From Williamsia sp. CHRR-6 (GTDB lineage: Bacteria; Actinomycetota; Actinomycetes; Mycobacteriales; Mycobacteriaceae): a DNA stretch of 64,000 nt. The notes beneath the pieces were generated by a model, which saw only the letters and a program-made list of their open reading frames with translations, did no database searches and was not told the DNA's origin. The position numbers and the translations under genes were made by a program. Below are positions 54,628 through 63,665 of the stretch, piece by piece. Position 1 is the first letter of the stretch. Each line of letters begins with the position of its first letter. The stretch lies in the NCBI RefSeq assembly GCF_018474015.1, contig NZ_JAHCSG010000002.1, positions 124,001-188,000 on the forward strand, given 5' to 3'.

Positions 54628-56579
54628 TGACCGGGCCGATGGGGGCGGGTCCGCCCGGACAGCGGGCGAAGTCGTTCACCCCGTCGGTGGCGCGGCTGCT
54701 GCGCCGGTTGGGCGTGCACCGGATCGCGCTGATCGTGGTGGCCGCCTCGGCGATCGGGTCGGTGGTGCTCACCGCGCTGGCACCCAAGATCCTCGGTCAC
54801 GCCACCGACATCATCTTCGCCGGGGTGATCGGTAAGACGTTGCCCGAGGGGGTGAGCAAGCAGGAGGCGGTGCAGCGGCTCCGCGAGGGCGGCAACGGCA
54901 CCTACGCCGACATGGTGTCGTCGATGGATGTGCGGCCCGGCTCGGGCGTGGATTTCCCGGCGCTCACCCACACCATGATCACGGTGCTCATCCTCTATCT
55001 GGTGGCCGCCCTGCTGGCCTGGTTGATGAGCCTGCTGCTCAACGTGGTGGTGCAGGCCACGGTGCGTTCACTGCGCCGTGAGGTCGAGGACAAGATCCAC
55101 CGACTTCCATTGCGCTACTTCGACACCACGCCGCGTGGAGAGTTGCTCAGTCGGGTGACCAACGACATCGACAACCTGTCGCAGTCGATGCAACAGACCC
55201 TGCAGCAGCTCCTCAACTCGGTGTTCATGATCATCGGCATCCTGGTCATGATGCTCGTCATCTCGCCGCTGCTGTCGTTGATCGCGCTGGCCACGGTGCC
55301 CGTGGCGGTGGTGGTCACCACCATGGTGGCCAAGCGTTCCAAACCGCACTTCCTGTCGCAGTGGAAGAGCACCGGTCAGCTCGACGCCGAGGTGGAAGAA
55401 GCGTTCACCGGACACGAGGTGATCAAGGTCTTCGGGCGTCAGGCCGATGTCCAGCAACGCTTCGACACTCGCAATGAGGCTCTGTACCAATCGAGTTGGC
55501 GGGCCCAGTTCATCTCCGGGATCATCATGCCCGCCATCATGTTCCTCGGGAACCTCAACTATGTGGCCATTGCGGTGGTCGGTGGGCTGCGGGTGGCCTC
55601 GGGTTCGTTGAGCCTTGGTGACGTGCAGGCGTTCATCCAGTACTCGCGGCAGTTCACCCAACCGCTCACCCAGATCGGGGCGATGTTCAACCTGATGCAG
55701 AGCGGGGTGGCCTCAGCCGAGCGCATCTTCGAGATCCTCGACGAGGACGTCGAAACCCCCGATCCCACCGGCACCTCGGTGATCGACGGGCCCGGCGAGG
55801 TGGTGTTCGACGATGTGTCGTTCCGCTACCGGCCGGACCGACCCCTGATCGACGGACTCGATCTCGCGGCCCATCCGGGTGCGATGATCGCCATCGTCGG
55901 ACCCACCGGCGCCGGTAAGACGACGGTGGTGAACCTGTTGATGCGGTTCTACGACATCGATTCCGGGGCCATCACCGTCGACGGGACCGAGACGCGCGAG
56001 ATGCCGCGCGCCCAGCTGCGGGAACGTACCGGGATGGTGTTGCAGGACTCGTGGCTGTTCGGTGGGACCATCCGCGACAACATCGCCTACGGCGATCCCG
56101 AGGCCACCGAGGAGGAGATCCTCGAGGCGGCCCGTGCCGGCCACGTCGACCATTTCGTGTCGATCCTGCCCGACGGCTACGACACGGTGATCGACGAGGA
56201 AGGTGGCGGGGTGAGTGCGGGGGAGAAGCAGCTCATCACCATCGCTCGGGCGTTCCTGGCCAAGCCGACCATCCTCATCCTCGACGAGGCGACGAGTTCG
56301 GTGGACACCCGGACCGAGTTGCTGATCCAGAAGGCGATGGCCACGCTGCGGGCCGACCGCACCAGTTTCGTGATCGCCCATCGGCTTTCGACCATCCGCG
56401 ATGCCGACGTGATCCTGGTGATGGAAAACGGCGCAATCGTGGAGCAGGGCAACCATGATCAGCTGCTGGCCGCCCAGGGTGCCTATCACCGGCTCTACAA
56501 CAGCCAGTTCGTGGGACCGATCGGGGAGCCGGACAGTCCGGAGGCGGGGGCCGACCCCGCCGCGGTCGGCGTCGGCTAG
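54627..56579 (+). CDS. ABC exporter half-transporter, subunit 2 (canonical ATP site)
   Basis: 650 residues from ATG 54627, with GGAGG 7 bases upstream. Six helices with an insertion of about 50 residues between the first two (IIFAGVIGKTLPEGVSKQEAVQRLREG...). Walker A GPTGAGKTT, signature GVSAGEKQL (Gly-Gly-Gln changed to Ala-Gly-Glu), Walker B LILDEATSSVD with intact Glu, and switch IAHRLSTI. With subunit 1 it resembles lipid or drug exporters of the Rv1272c-1273c type. Confidence 0.9.
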   Translation: MTGPMGAGPPGQRAKSFTPSVARLLRRLGVHRIALIVVAASAIGSVVLTALAPKILGHATDIIFAGVIGKTLPEGVSKQEAVQRLREGGNGTYADMVSSMDVRPGSGVDFPALTHTMITVLILYLVAALLAWLMSLLLNVVVQATVRSLRREVEDKIHRLPLRYFDTTPRGELLSRVTNDIDNLSQSMQQTLQQLLNSVFMIIGILVMMLVISPLLSLIALATVPVAVVVTTMVAKRSKPHFLSQWKSTGQLDAEVEEAFTGHEVIKVFGRQADVQQRFDTRNEALYQSSWRAQFISGIIMPAIMFLGNLNYVAIAVVGGLRVASGSLSLGDVQAFIQYSRQFTQPLTQIGAMFNLMQSGVASAERIFEILDEDVETPDPTGTSVIDGPGEVVFDDVSFRYRPDRPLIDGLDLAAHPGAMIAIVGPTGAGKTTVVNLLMRFYDIDSGAITVDGTETREMPRAQLRERTGMVLQDSWLFGGTIRDNIAYGDPEATEEEILEAARAGHVDHFVSILPDGYDTVIDEEGGGVSAGEKQLITIARAFLAKPTILILDEATSSVDTRTELLIQKAMATLRADRTSFVIAHRLSTIRDADVILVMENGAIVEQGNHDQLLAAQGAYHRLYNSQFVGPIGEPDSPEAGADPAAVGVG

Positions 56580-56679
56580 AGATTCTGGCGCGAGCCGGAT
56601 CACACGCCTACCCTCGGGTCGGGCCGCCCGCACCACCCCCGGGGGCGGCCGCGAACCACCCGGAACGGAAGGCGAGACA

Positions 56680-57684
56680 ATGGCGTATCGGTACCTCGGC
56701 AACAGCGGTCTGAAGATCTCGGAGATCACCTACGGCAACTGGTTGACTCACGGTTCGCAGGTCGAGAACGACACTGCCACAGCATGTGTCAAGGCCGCGC
56801 TGGACGCCGGGATCACCACCTTCGACACCGCTGACGTCTACGCGAACGGCGCGGCCGAATCGGTGCTCGGTGCCGCGTTGGCCGGGCTTCGGCGCGAGTC
56901 GCTGGAGATCTTCACCAAGGTCTACTGGCCGGTGGGACCCAAGGGCCCCAACGACACCGGGCTCTCGCGCAAGCACATCATGGAGGGCATCAACGCCTCG
57001 CTCACCCGGCTCGGTACCGACTACGTCGACCTGTATCAGGCGCATCGCTACGACTACGAGACGCCGCTGGAGGAGACCATCTCGGCGTTCGCCGACGTGG
57101 TGCGCGCGGGTAAGGCGCTCTACATCGGGGTGTCGGAGTGGACCGCCGATCAACTGCGCGCCGGACAGGCGTTGGCGCGTCAGGCCGGTTTCTCCATCAT
57201 CTCCAACCAGCCGCAGTACTCGGCGCTGTGGCGGGTCATCGAAGACAGGGTGATCCCCACCTCCAAGGAGCTGGGCATCTCCCAGATCGTGTGGTCGCCC
57301 ATCGCCCAGGGTGTGTTGACCGGCAAGTACAAGCCAGGCGAGCAGCCGCCGGCCGGGTCGCGCGCCACCGACACCAAGGGTGGCGAGGCGATGATCAAGC
57401 GGTGGATGAGCGACGAGATCCTCACTCGTGTACAGCAACTCGCGCCCATCGCCGACGGGCTGGGAATCACCATGTCGCAGTTGGCCATCGCGTGGGTGCT
57501 GGCCAACGACAACATCGCCGCCGCGCTGGTCGGGGCGTCGCGTCCCGAACAGATCACCGAGAACATCAAGGCCTCCGAGGTCACCCTCGACGCCGACGTC
57601 CTCGCCGCGATCGACGCCGCCCTCGGCGACGCGGTCATCAGCGATCCGGCGCTCACCCAGAGCCCGGAGAAGCGCGTCGTCTGA
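56680..57684 (+). CDS. Aldo/keto reductase
   Basis: 334 residues from ATG 56680. The catalytic tetrad is visible: D49 and Y54 (FDTADVYANG), K80 (IFTKVYW) and H122 (YQAHRYD). The NADPH-binding end reads VGASRPEQITENIKA. The opening MAYRYLGNSGLKISEITYGNWLTHG and GNW wording place it in the Kv-beta/YghZ-like AKR group. NADPH-dependent carbonyl reduction; substrate unknown. Confidence 0.92.
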   Translation: MAYRYLGNSGLKISEITYGNWLTHGSQVENDTATACVKAALDAGITTFDTADVYANGAAESVLGAALAGLRRESLEIFTKVYWPVGPKGPNDTGLSRKHIMEGINASLTRLGTDYVDLYQAHRYDYETPLEETISAFADVVRAGKALYIGVSEWTADQLRAGQALARQAGFSIISNQPQYSALWRVIEDRVIPTSKELGISQIVWSPIAQGVLTGKYKPGEQPPAGSRATDTKGGEAMIKRWMSDEILTRVQQLAPIADGLGITMSQLAIAWVLANDNIAAALVGASRPEQITENIKASEVTLDADVLAAIDAALGDAVISDPALTQSPEKRVV

Positions 57685-57738
57685 CGCCGTCTCGACTGAG
57701 CCGGTGGGGGTGACGCCGGGCGCGCCTACTGTGGAGGC

Positions 57739-58974
57739 ATGCAGCTGCCCACACCGCCCGCGCCGCAGATCGACGACCACTCGGAGGTGATCGCGTGGGT
57801 CGCCGAGCATCTCGGTGACCTCACCCGCGAGGGTGCCGACGGGGTGTCGGCCGGGGCGTTCACCGGCGGACAGACCGCTGCCGACACCGCGCTGGCCGCT
57901 CTCGACATCACCGGATACGCCCGCGATCGCAACGAGGTGCTGCCGGTACGTCGTCGCGGGGCCAGCCGCATGTCGCCCTACATCCGCCACGGTTTGTTGT
58001 CGTTGCCGACGGTGTGGGAGGCCGTGGGCGACGCCCCCTACCGCGACCGGACCAAGTATCGCGACGAGTTGATGTGGCAGGAGTATGCCCGGCACCTCTA
58101 CGCCCGCGTAGGGGTTGAGACGGGTCACGCGCTGCGCTACGAACAGCCTCGGGTACCCGCGGGATCGTGGGGCGCCGACCCGTGGCCGCGCGAGATGGCC
58201 TGTATGGATCTTGTTGTCGACGAACTGCATTCGAACGGGTGGCTGGTGAACCAGACCCGCATGTGGGCGGCCTCGCAGTGGGCGGTGCGGGCTGGGGCCA
58301 CCTGGCGCGACGGTGAGGACGAGATGTTCGCACACCTGCTCGACGGGTCACGCGCGGCCAACCGGTTGGGCTGGCAGTGGACGGTGGGCACCGGGTCGGG
58401 CAAACCGTATGGATTCAGCCGCTGGCAGGTGACCAAGCGGTCGCCGGAGCTGTGTCGCCGATGCGAGCTGGCCTCGCAGTGCCCGATCGAGGACTGGCCG
58501 TCGGATCAGATGGGTCCTGCGGTGGACGGGCCGTACCTGGCCGCCGACGACATCCCCACCGGCCCACTTGAGACGCCCGATGGCGATGTGGCCGAAGCAG
58601 TCTGGTTGACCGCAGAGTCCCTCGGCGACACCGATCCGGCGATGGACGCTGACCCCGATCGCCCCGCGGTGTTCGTTTTCGACGAACCACTGTTGGCACG
58701 ACTGAGGTTGTCGGGCAAGCGATTGGTGTTCCTGGCCGAATGTCTCGGCGACCTGGCGCAGCGTCGGGCCGTCGAGGTGCGCCGCGGCGTGGTGTCCGAC
58801 GAGTTGGCCGGACGTTCGCTGGCCACCACCTGGGCACCGGTGCCAGGCTTCGGGCGCATCGCCGCGCGGGTACATCCCGTCGAGGTGCATCCCTGGCCGT
58901 GGCTGGTGGTGCCCACCCGCGCCCCGGTCCGCTCCTACACGGCGTGGCGCAAGAAGGTCGGCGACCCGAGCTGA
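57739..58974 (+). CDS. Photolyase-like FAD-binding protein with C-terminal domain and Cys cluster
   Basis: 411 residues from ATG 57739. There is no N-terminal antenna domain: the protein opens almost directly with the photolyase FAD domain (SRMSPYIRHGLLSLPTVW, DELMWQEYARHLYARVG, NGWLVNQTRMWAASQWAVRAG, NRLGWQWTVGTGSGKPYGFSRW). C155, C239, C242 and C248 are spaced much like the four [4Fe-4S] ligands of FeS-BCP photolyases. Residues about 305-345 (AVFVFDEPLLARLRLSGKRLVFLAECLGDL) look like part of an alpha/beta antenna domain placed after, not before, the FAD domain. Repair activity is unproven. Confidence 0.75.
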   Translation: MQLPTPPAPQIDDHSEVIAWVAEHLGDLTREGADGVSAGAFTGGQTAADTALAALDITGYARDRNEVLPVRRRGASRMSPYIRHGLLSLPTVWEAVGDAPYRDRTKYRDELMWQEYARHLYARVGVETGHALRYEQPRVPAGSWGADPWPREMACMDLVVDELHSNGWLVNQTRMWAASQWAVRAGATWRDGEDEMFAHLLDGSRAANRLGWQWTVGTGSGKPYGFSRWQVTKRSPELCRRCELASQCPIEDWPSDQMGPAVDGPYLAADDIPTGPLETPDGDVAEAVWLTAESLGDTDPAMDADPDRPAVFVFDEPLLARLRLSGKRLVFLAECLGDLAQRRAVEVRRGVVSDELAGRSLATTWAPVPGFGRIAARVHPVEVHPWPWLVVPTRAPVRSYTAWRKKVGDPS

Positions 58975-59014
58975 GGTCCCACACGGGTGACGGTGCAGTC
59001 CTTAGGCTCACTGC

Positions 59015-59869
59015 ATGCCCGCGGTGATCGCGACGATCAGCCTCAAGGGAGGCGTCGGCAAGACGACGGTGACCGCCGGACTCGCCGACCTGTTGGCCGG
59101 GGAGTTCGGCAGGCGAGTGCTGCTCATCGACCTCGACTCGCAGATCAACCTGACCACGATGATGATCGGCGAAGATGCCTGGCTGCGGCTCAACGCCGCC
59201 GGGCACACCCTGGCCACCCTGTTCGCCGACGCCGTCGATGGCACGGCCGAGTTCTCGTTGGCCGACACGCTGGTGCACAACGTGTCCACCGTGACCGGGC
59301 TGGGCGGCATCGATCTCATCCCGTCTTCGCTCGACCTCATCGAGGTGACCGAGGAGCTCAGTGCGTTGCGGGTGCGACGCGACGACACCGGCGCCGCGGT
59401 CGGGGTGCTGCGGGATGCGGTGGCGCCCATCGCCGGTGAGTACGACTTCATCCTCATCGACTGCCCACCCACGATGGGCCCCATCACGCTCAACGGGCTG
59501 GCGATGGCCGACGGCTATCTCATCCCGACCATCCCGGATGTGTTGTCCACCTATGGCATCCCACAGGTGCAGCGCTACGTGCGGCGCTTCTGCGACGAGA
59601 TCGACCGGCCCATCGTCGAACTGGGTGTGGTCATCACCAAATACCGGGCCGCCTCAGCGTTGCACCGCGACACCGTGCACCGCCTGCGTCGCGATCCCAC
59701 CATCGCCCACGTGTTGCCCGGCTACATCGCCGAGTCCACCACGGTGGCCGCGGCAGCCGGTCACAGCCGCCATGCCTCCCTGCGCGCGAAGTACGGCACC
59801 CACGGACAGTTCGACCAGTTCCGGGAGTTGGCGCGCACGGTGCTCACCGAGGCGGCCGACAAACTGTGA
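59015..59869 (+). CDS. ParA/Soj-family ATPase without ParB
   Basis: 284 residues from ATG 59015. Deviant Walker A KGGVGKTT (10-17), switch I LIDLDSQINLTTMM and Walker B FILIDCPPTMG as in ParA/MinD-type ATPases. The C-terminal ~60 residues lack a recognisable DNA-binding extension. No parB or parS-like clusters are near, so this is an orphan that may position a protein complex rather than DNA. Confidence 0.88.
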   Translation: MPAVIATISLKGGVGKTTVTAGLADLLAGEFGRRVLLIDLDSQINLTTMMIGEDAWLRLNAAGHTLATLFADAVDGTAEFSLADTLVHNVSTVTGLGGIDLIPSSLDLIEVTEELSALRVRRDDTGAAVGVLRDAVAPIAGEYDFILIDCPPTMGPITLNGLAMADGYLIPTIPDVLSTYGIPQVQRYVRRFCDEIDRPIVELGVVITKYRAASALHRDTVHRLRRDPTIAHVLPGYIAESTTVAAAAGHSRHASLRAKYGTHGQFDQFRELARTVLTEAADKL

Positions 59870-59902
59870 CCCCACCTCGGGCAGGTGTGGCAGCGTGGGG
59901 GA

Positions 59903-61114
59903 GTGACCACCTCGATGCCAGCGTGCGACCTCGACGCCGCCGATCCGCTCGCCGGATACGTGGATCGGTTCGTCACCGGTGGAGACGTGCAGGCCTACCT
60001 AGACGGCAACTCGCTGGGCCGACCGCTGCGGGTGACTGCCGACCGAGTACGCGACTTCGTCACCGACGAGTGGGGTGGGCGGCTCATCCGTGGCTGGGAC
60101 GAACGGTGGTTCGACCTGCCGCGCACCCTCGGTGACCGCATCGCCTCGCTGACCCTCGGTGCCGGGCCGGGCCAGACGGTGGTGGGGGAGTCGACCACGG
60201 TGTGGATCTACAAGTTGGTGCGGGCAGCACTGGCCCTACACCCCGGTCGCACCGAGATCGTCATCGACCGCAGCAACTTTCCCACCGACCGATATCTGGT
60301 GGAAGGCATCGCGGCCGAGACCGGCGCGGTGGTGCGGTGGGTGGAGCCGGACTTCGGGTCGGGGGTCACCGTCGATCTGCTCGACGACGTGGTCGGTGAG
60401 TCGACGGCGGTGGTGGTGGTCACCCACGTCGACTATCGCTCGGGCTTTCTGTTGGACGCCCCGGCCGTTGCCGCGCTGGTTCGCGACCGTGGGGCGCTGC
60501 TGTTGTTGGATGTGTGCCACTCGGCGGGGTCGGTACCCATCGAACTCGAGGACTGGGGTGTCGATCTCGCGGTGGGCTGCACCTACAAGTACCTCAACGG
60601 TGGTCCGGGCTCGCCCGCTTTTGCCTATGTGGCGCAACGACTTCTGGGCCACATCGTCCAGCCCATCTGGGGGTGGATGGGTGCTGCGGCGCCGTTCGAG
60701 ATGGGTCAGGGCTATGTGCCCGCCGCCGGCGTGCAGCGGATGATCAGTGGCACCCCGCCGGTGTTCGGGATGCTGCCGATGATGGACATGCTCGATCTCG
60801 TCGCCGAGGTGGGTGTGCCGGCGATCCGGGCGAAGTCGTTGGCGCTCACTTCATTTGCGCTCGACCTCGTCGACTCCGACCTCGCGCCGCGCGGTGTCAC
60901 GGTCTCCAGTCCGCGCGATTCCCGGCGCCGCGGCGGTCACATCACCATTGACCATCCCGACTTCCAGGTGATCACCGCGCGGTTGTGGACCCAGGGCATC
61001 ATCCCCGATTTCCGTCGTCCCCACGGGATCCGGCTGGGCCTGAGCCCGCTGAGCACCACCTTCGACGAGGTGGCGCGCGGGGTGGCGGCGATCGCAGCCG
61101 AGATCGCCGGCTAG
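59903..61114 (+). CDS. kynU: Kynureninase-like class V aminotransferase
   Basis: 403 residues from GTG 59903 (ATG 59915 is possible). Kynureninase features: YLDGNSLGRPL at the start, the GGRLIRGWDERWFDLP segment, the PLP lysine in CTYKYLNGGPGSPAFAYV and PIWGWMGAAAPFEMGQGYVPAAGVQRMISGTPPVF. It cleaves kynurenine to anthranilate and alanine. No kynA or kynB is in the window. It ends 1 bp before the stop of the converging nitroreductase gene. Confidence 0.88.
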   Translation: MTTSMPACDLDAADPLAGYVDRFVTGGDVQAYLDGNSLGRPLRVTADRVRDFVTDEWGGRLIRGWDERWFDLPRTLGDRIASLTLGAGPGQTVVGESTTVWIYKLVRAALALHPGRTEIVIDRSNFPTDRYLVEGIAAETGAVVRWVEPDFGSGVTVDLLDDVVGESTAVVVVTHVDYRSGFLLDAPAVAALVRDRGALLLLDVCHSAGSVPIELEDWGVDLAVGCTYKYLNGGPGSPAFAYVAQRLLGHIVQPIWGWMGAAAPFEMGQGYVPAAGVQRMISGTPPVFGMLPMMDMLDLVAEVGVPAIRAKSLALTSFALDLVDSDLAPRGVTVSSPRDSRRRGGHITIDHPDFQVITARLWTQGIIPDFRRPHGIRLGLSPLSTTFDEVARGVAAIAAEIAG

Positions 61115-61115
61115 G

Positions 61116-61541
61116 TCACGCCACCGGGACAAGTCGGAAGATCGGGAACCGTCGGCCCTCGGCGGTCGCGGTGTATTCGACGAAACCTGGTGAGGCAGCA
61201 GTGAATCGCGCCCATTCGGTCTCCCAGTCCGCCTCGTCCACCTCGACGGCGTCGACCGTCATGGTGGCCACGGCACCGTCGTGAGGCACCTCGACCTCGA
61301 TGCGGGGGTGCGCGCGCAGATTGTGTACCCAGGCCGGGTGCTTGGGCGAACCGGCCGCCGAACCGACCACCAGGTGGTGTCCATCGGCGTCGGTGACGCT
61401 GTAGAGCGGGTTGAGGCGCAGTTGGCCGCTCTTGGTGCCGATGGTGTGCAGCACCACCAGGTTGTCGCCGAACCCGGCGGTGGCGACGTGTCCACCGTTG
61501 TTCCGGAACTCGGCGATGATCGTGGAGTTGAAGTCACTCAT
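61116..61541 (-). CDS. Deazaflavin (F420)-dependent nitroreductase family protein
   Basis: 141 residues from ATG 61541; the longer frame upstream was rejected. A DDN-like split-barrel: FNSTIIAEFRNNGGHVATAGFGDNLVVLHTIGTKSGQLRLNPLYSV, then HHLVVGSAAGSPKHPAWVHNLRAHPRIEVEVPHDG. TKSG..R.NPL and the GS..G.P.HP.W motif bind F420. F420H2-dependent quinone or nitro-compound reduction, common in Mycobacteriales. Confidence 0.87.
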   Translation of the reverse strand: MSDFNSTIIAEFRNNGGHVATAGFGDNLVVLHTIGTKSGQLRLNPLYSVTDADGHHLVVGSAAGSPKHPAWVHNLRAHPRIEVEVPHDGAVATMTVDAVEVDEADWETEWARFTAASPGFVEYTATAEGRRFPIFRLVPVA

Positions 61542-61793
61542 CGGATGATCGTGCGCCCCAGTCAGCCAGGTTTCAAGAGTCCCTGGGGTCAGGGTCGAGG
61601 TCGGAGGGTCAGTCGGCGCAGCGTGAAGAAATCCGACAAAACGGCAAAAACGAGTAGCGGCAAAGTGTTTCGGCATTCTTCCGCTAGAGTCCAGAGTCGA
61701 GCCGACGTTGTCGGCTGAAGATCTTGGGGGGCGTCGGCACCGTGCACATCCGGGTGTCCGGTGTGCGTGCGGGCGCCCGGAAAGGCGTATGTG

Positions 61794-63629
61794 ATGTCCT
61801 ACTCGTCTCGTCGACTCGCCGTCGGCCTACTTGGAGTCGTGACGCCGGTTGTCGTCGCGGCGTTGCTACCGGCTCCGGCCACGGCCGCTCCGGCTGCTCC
61901 CGAGCCCGACACCATGAAGCTTGCCGGCGCGTTGGCCAAGCAAAAACTGGTGTGGGGGCCGTGTTTCGACCTGCCGCCGGGTACGCCACCGCCGCCCAAG
62001 CTCGCCGGCGTCACGTGTACCAAGGTGCAGGTGCCGCGCGACTGGAAGAACCCGGGCAACGGCAAGATCTGGAACGTCAAGATCTCCTACGTTTCCAACA
62101 TCAGCACTGATGACCCGCGGCACAAGGGCACGATCTTCACCAACCCCGGCGGGCCGGGAAGTGCGGGAATTCAGCTGCCCATCATGCTGCAAGAAGGAAC
62201 CGTTGACCTCAAGCCGTACTACAACTTCCTTGGTATGGATCCGCGCGGCGTCGGGGAATCAGATCCGGCGACCTGCCGCGTGACCACCACGGAGCCCGGC
62301 TCGATCGAGGCCCTCAACAAGATCGTGGCACCGATCTGCGCGGCAAACGAGGACGTCAAGACCATCAACTCCCAGCAGACGGCCTACGACATGGACTTCA
62401 TCCGCGGCCTGCTCAAGGAGCCGAAGATGAACTACATCGGCTACTCGTACGGCACCTGGCTGGGTTCGACCTACGCGAGCCTGTTCCCGAGCAAGGTCGA
62501 GCACATGTACCTCGACTCGGCGGCCGACGTGACCAAGCCGACGCTGCAGAGCACCCAGGAGTTCCAGTACGTCGCGCGGGATCGTTCGTTCGCGCTGCAT
62601 CTGGCCAACTACATCTCGCGTCACGACGACCTCTACAAGCTCGGCACCATTCGCGAGGACATCGTCAAGCGATACTTTGCGGCCACCGCCAAGCTGGATC
62701 CTGCTGTGGTGAAGACGATGTGGACCCTTGATGGCGGGCTGTCGGGGTTGGCCAACAACAACTTCATCAAGGTCTCCGCCAACACGGTGGCCACGCTGGT
62801 CCGGATGGGCGAGCAACCGGCCCCCGCGGCCACCGGGTCGAGCTCGGACACCGCGCAGGCGCTGATCGCCTCGCTGGATGCGGTCAAGGCCGATCCTGAG
62901 ACCCCGCCCTCGGTCAAACAGACTGCCGCAGATGCGAGCGCGGCCGCTGCACCGCTGGTCGGGACGGCACCGGATGAGCCCAAGACCTTCGATTTCACCG
63001 ATTCGCAGAACTTCATCCGGTGCGGGGACGGGCAGTGGACCCAGGGCGCGGGCTACTACGCGAGCTTGGCCACGCGGATGCGAACCCTGGCGCCGCTGAA
63101 CACTCAGATCGGATTGGTGGAGAATCCGCCGTTCTGTGCGTTCTTCCCCACTTCGAACCTCAATCCTGTTGCCCCGAAGAACTTTCCCAAGGTGCTCTTC
63201 GGGCAGTCGGAGTTCGATGCGCAGGTGGGTTACGAGTCGGGTCTGGCCAGTGTCAAGGGCCTACCGGGCGCAAAACTCCTCGCCATCGACAACGAGGGCA
63301 CGCATGGGTTGTTCCCTTATGGAACCGAGTGTTTCGACCGTCCGATCATCGACTTCTTCCTCACCGGCAAGCTGCCGAGCAAGAAGGTGACGGTGTGTCA
63401 GGCCAAGCCACTGCCGGGCGAGACCACCACCTACGAATCGGGTAACCAGCTCGATGCGCGGGGACGGGGTTCGGTGACTCTCCTGCCGAGGACTCCCAGC
63501 CAAACCGAAGCTCTGTCGGCTCTGCGTAAACAGCTCGACCTGGCGATCTTCGACACCACGATTGCACCGCAGGTGCGGCAGAAGTTCGGCGACAAGGGCG
63601 TGGAGATCGCGCGCAAGAACGTGGAGTGA
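61794..63629 (+). CDS. Secreted alpha/beta hydrolase, tripeptidyl aminopeptidase (TAP) family
   Basis: 611 residues from ATG 61794 (GTG 61791 is possible). A Sec signal peptide, with cleavage near PATAA-PA (30-34). The oxyanion/Gly-rich segment NPGGPGSAG is near 117-125. Nucleophile S218 in GYSYGTWLG, Asp probably in FGQSEFDAQV and His in DNEGTHGLF complete the triad. The C-terminal TAP-type domain carries a cysteine pair. Relatives cleave N-terminal tripeptides or act as cell-wall esterases. Confidence 0.87.
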   Translation: MSYSSRRLAVGLLGVVTPVVVAALLPAPATAAPAAPEPDTMKLAGALAKQKLVWGPCFDLPPGTPPPPKLAGVTCTKVQVPRDWKNPGNGKIWNVKISYVSNISTDDPRHKGTIFTNPGGPGSAGIQLPIMLQEGTVDLKPYYNFLGMDPRGVGESDPATCRVTTTEPGSIEALNKIVAPICAANEDVKTINSQQTAYDMDFIRGLLKEPKMNYIGYSYGTWLGSTYASLFPSKVEHMYLDSAADVTKPTLQSTQEFQYVARDRSFALHLANYISRHDDLYKLGTIREDIVKRYFAATAKLDPAVVKTMWTLDGGLSGLANNNFIKVSANTVATLVRMGEQPAPAATGSSSDTAQALIASLDAVKADPETPPSVKQTAADASAAAAPLVGTAPDEPKTFDFTDSQNFIRCGDGQWTQGAGYYASLATRMRTLAPLNTQIGLVENPPFCAFFPTSNLNPVAPKNFPKVLFGQSEFDAQVGYESGLASVKGLPGAKLLAIDNEGTHGLFPYGTECFDRPIIDFFLTGKLPSKKVTVCQAKPLPGETTTYESGNQLDARGRGSVTLLPRTPSQTEALSALRKQLDLAIFDTTIAPQVRQKFGDKGVEIARKNVE

Positions 63630-63665
63630 TCGACAGTTGCGGGTACCCGCGCGCGCACCCAGGCA

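Noticed and set aside
63641-63652. Palindrome GCGGGTACCCGC between the TAP hydrolase and NrtR genes
   Set aside because: It has no loop and no T-run; too short to call a terminator.
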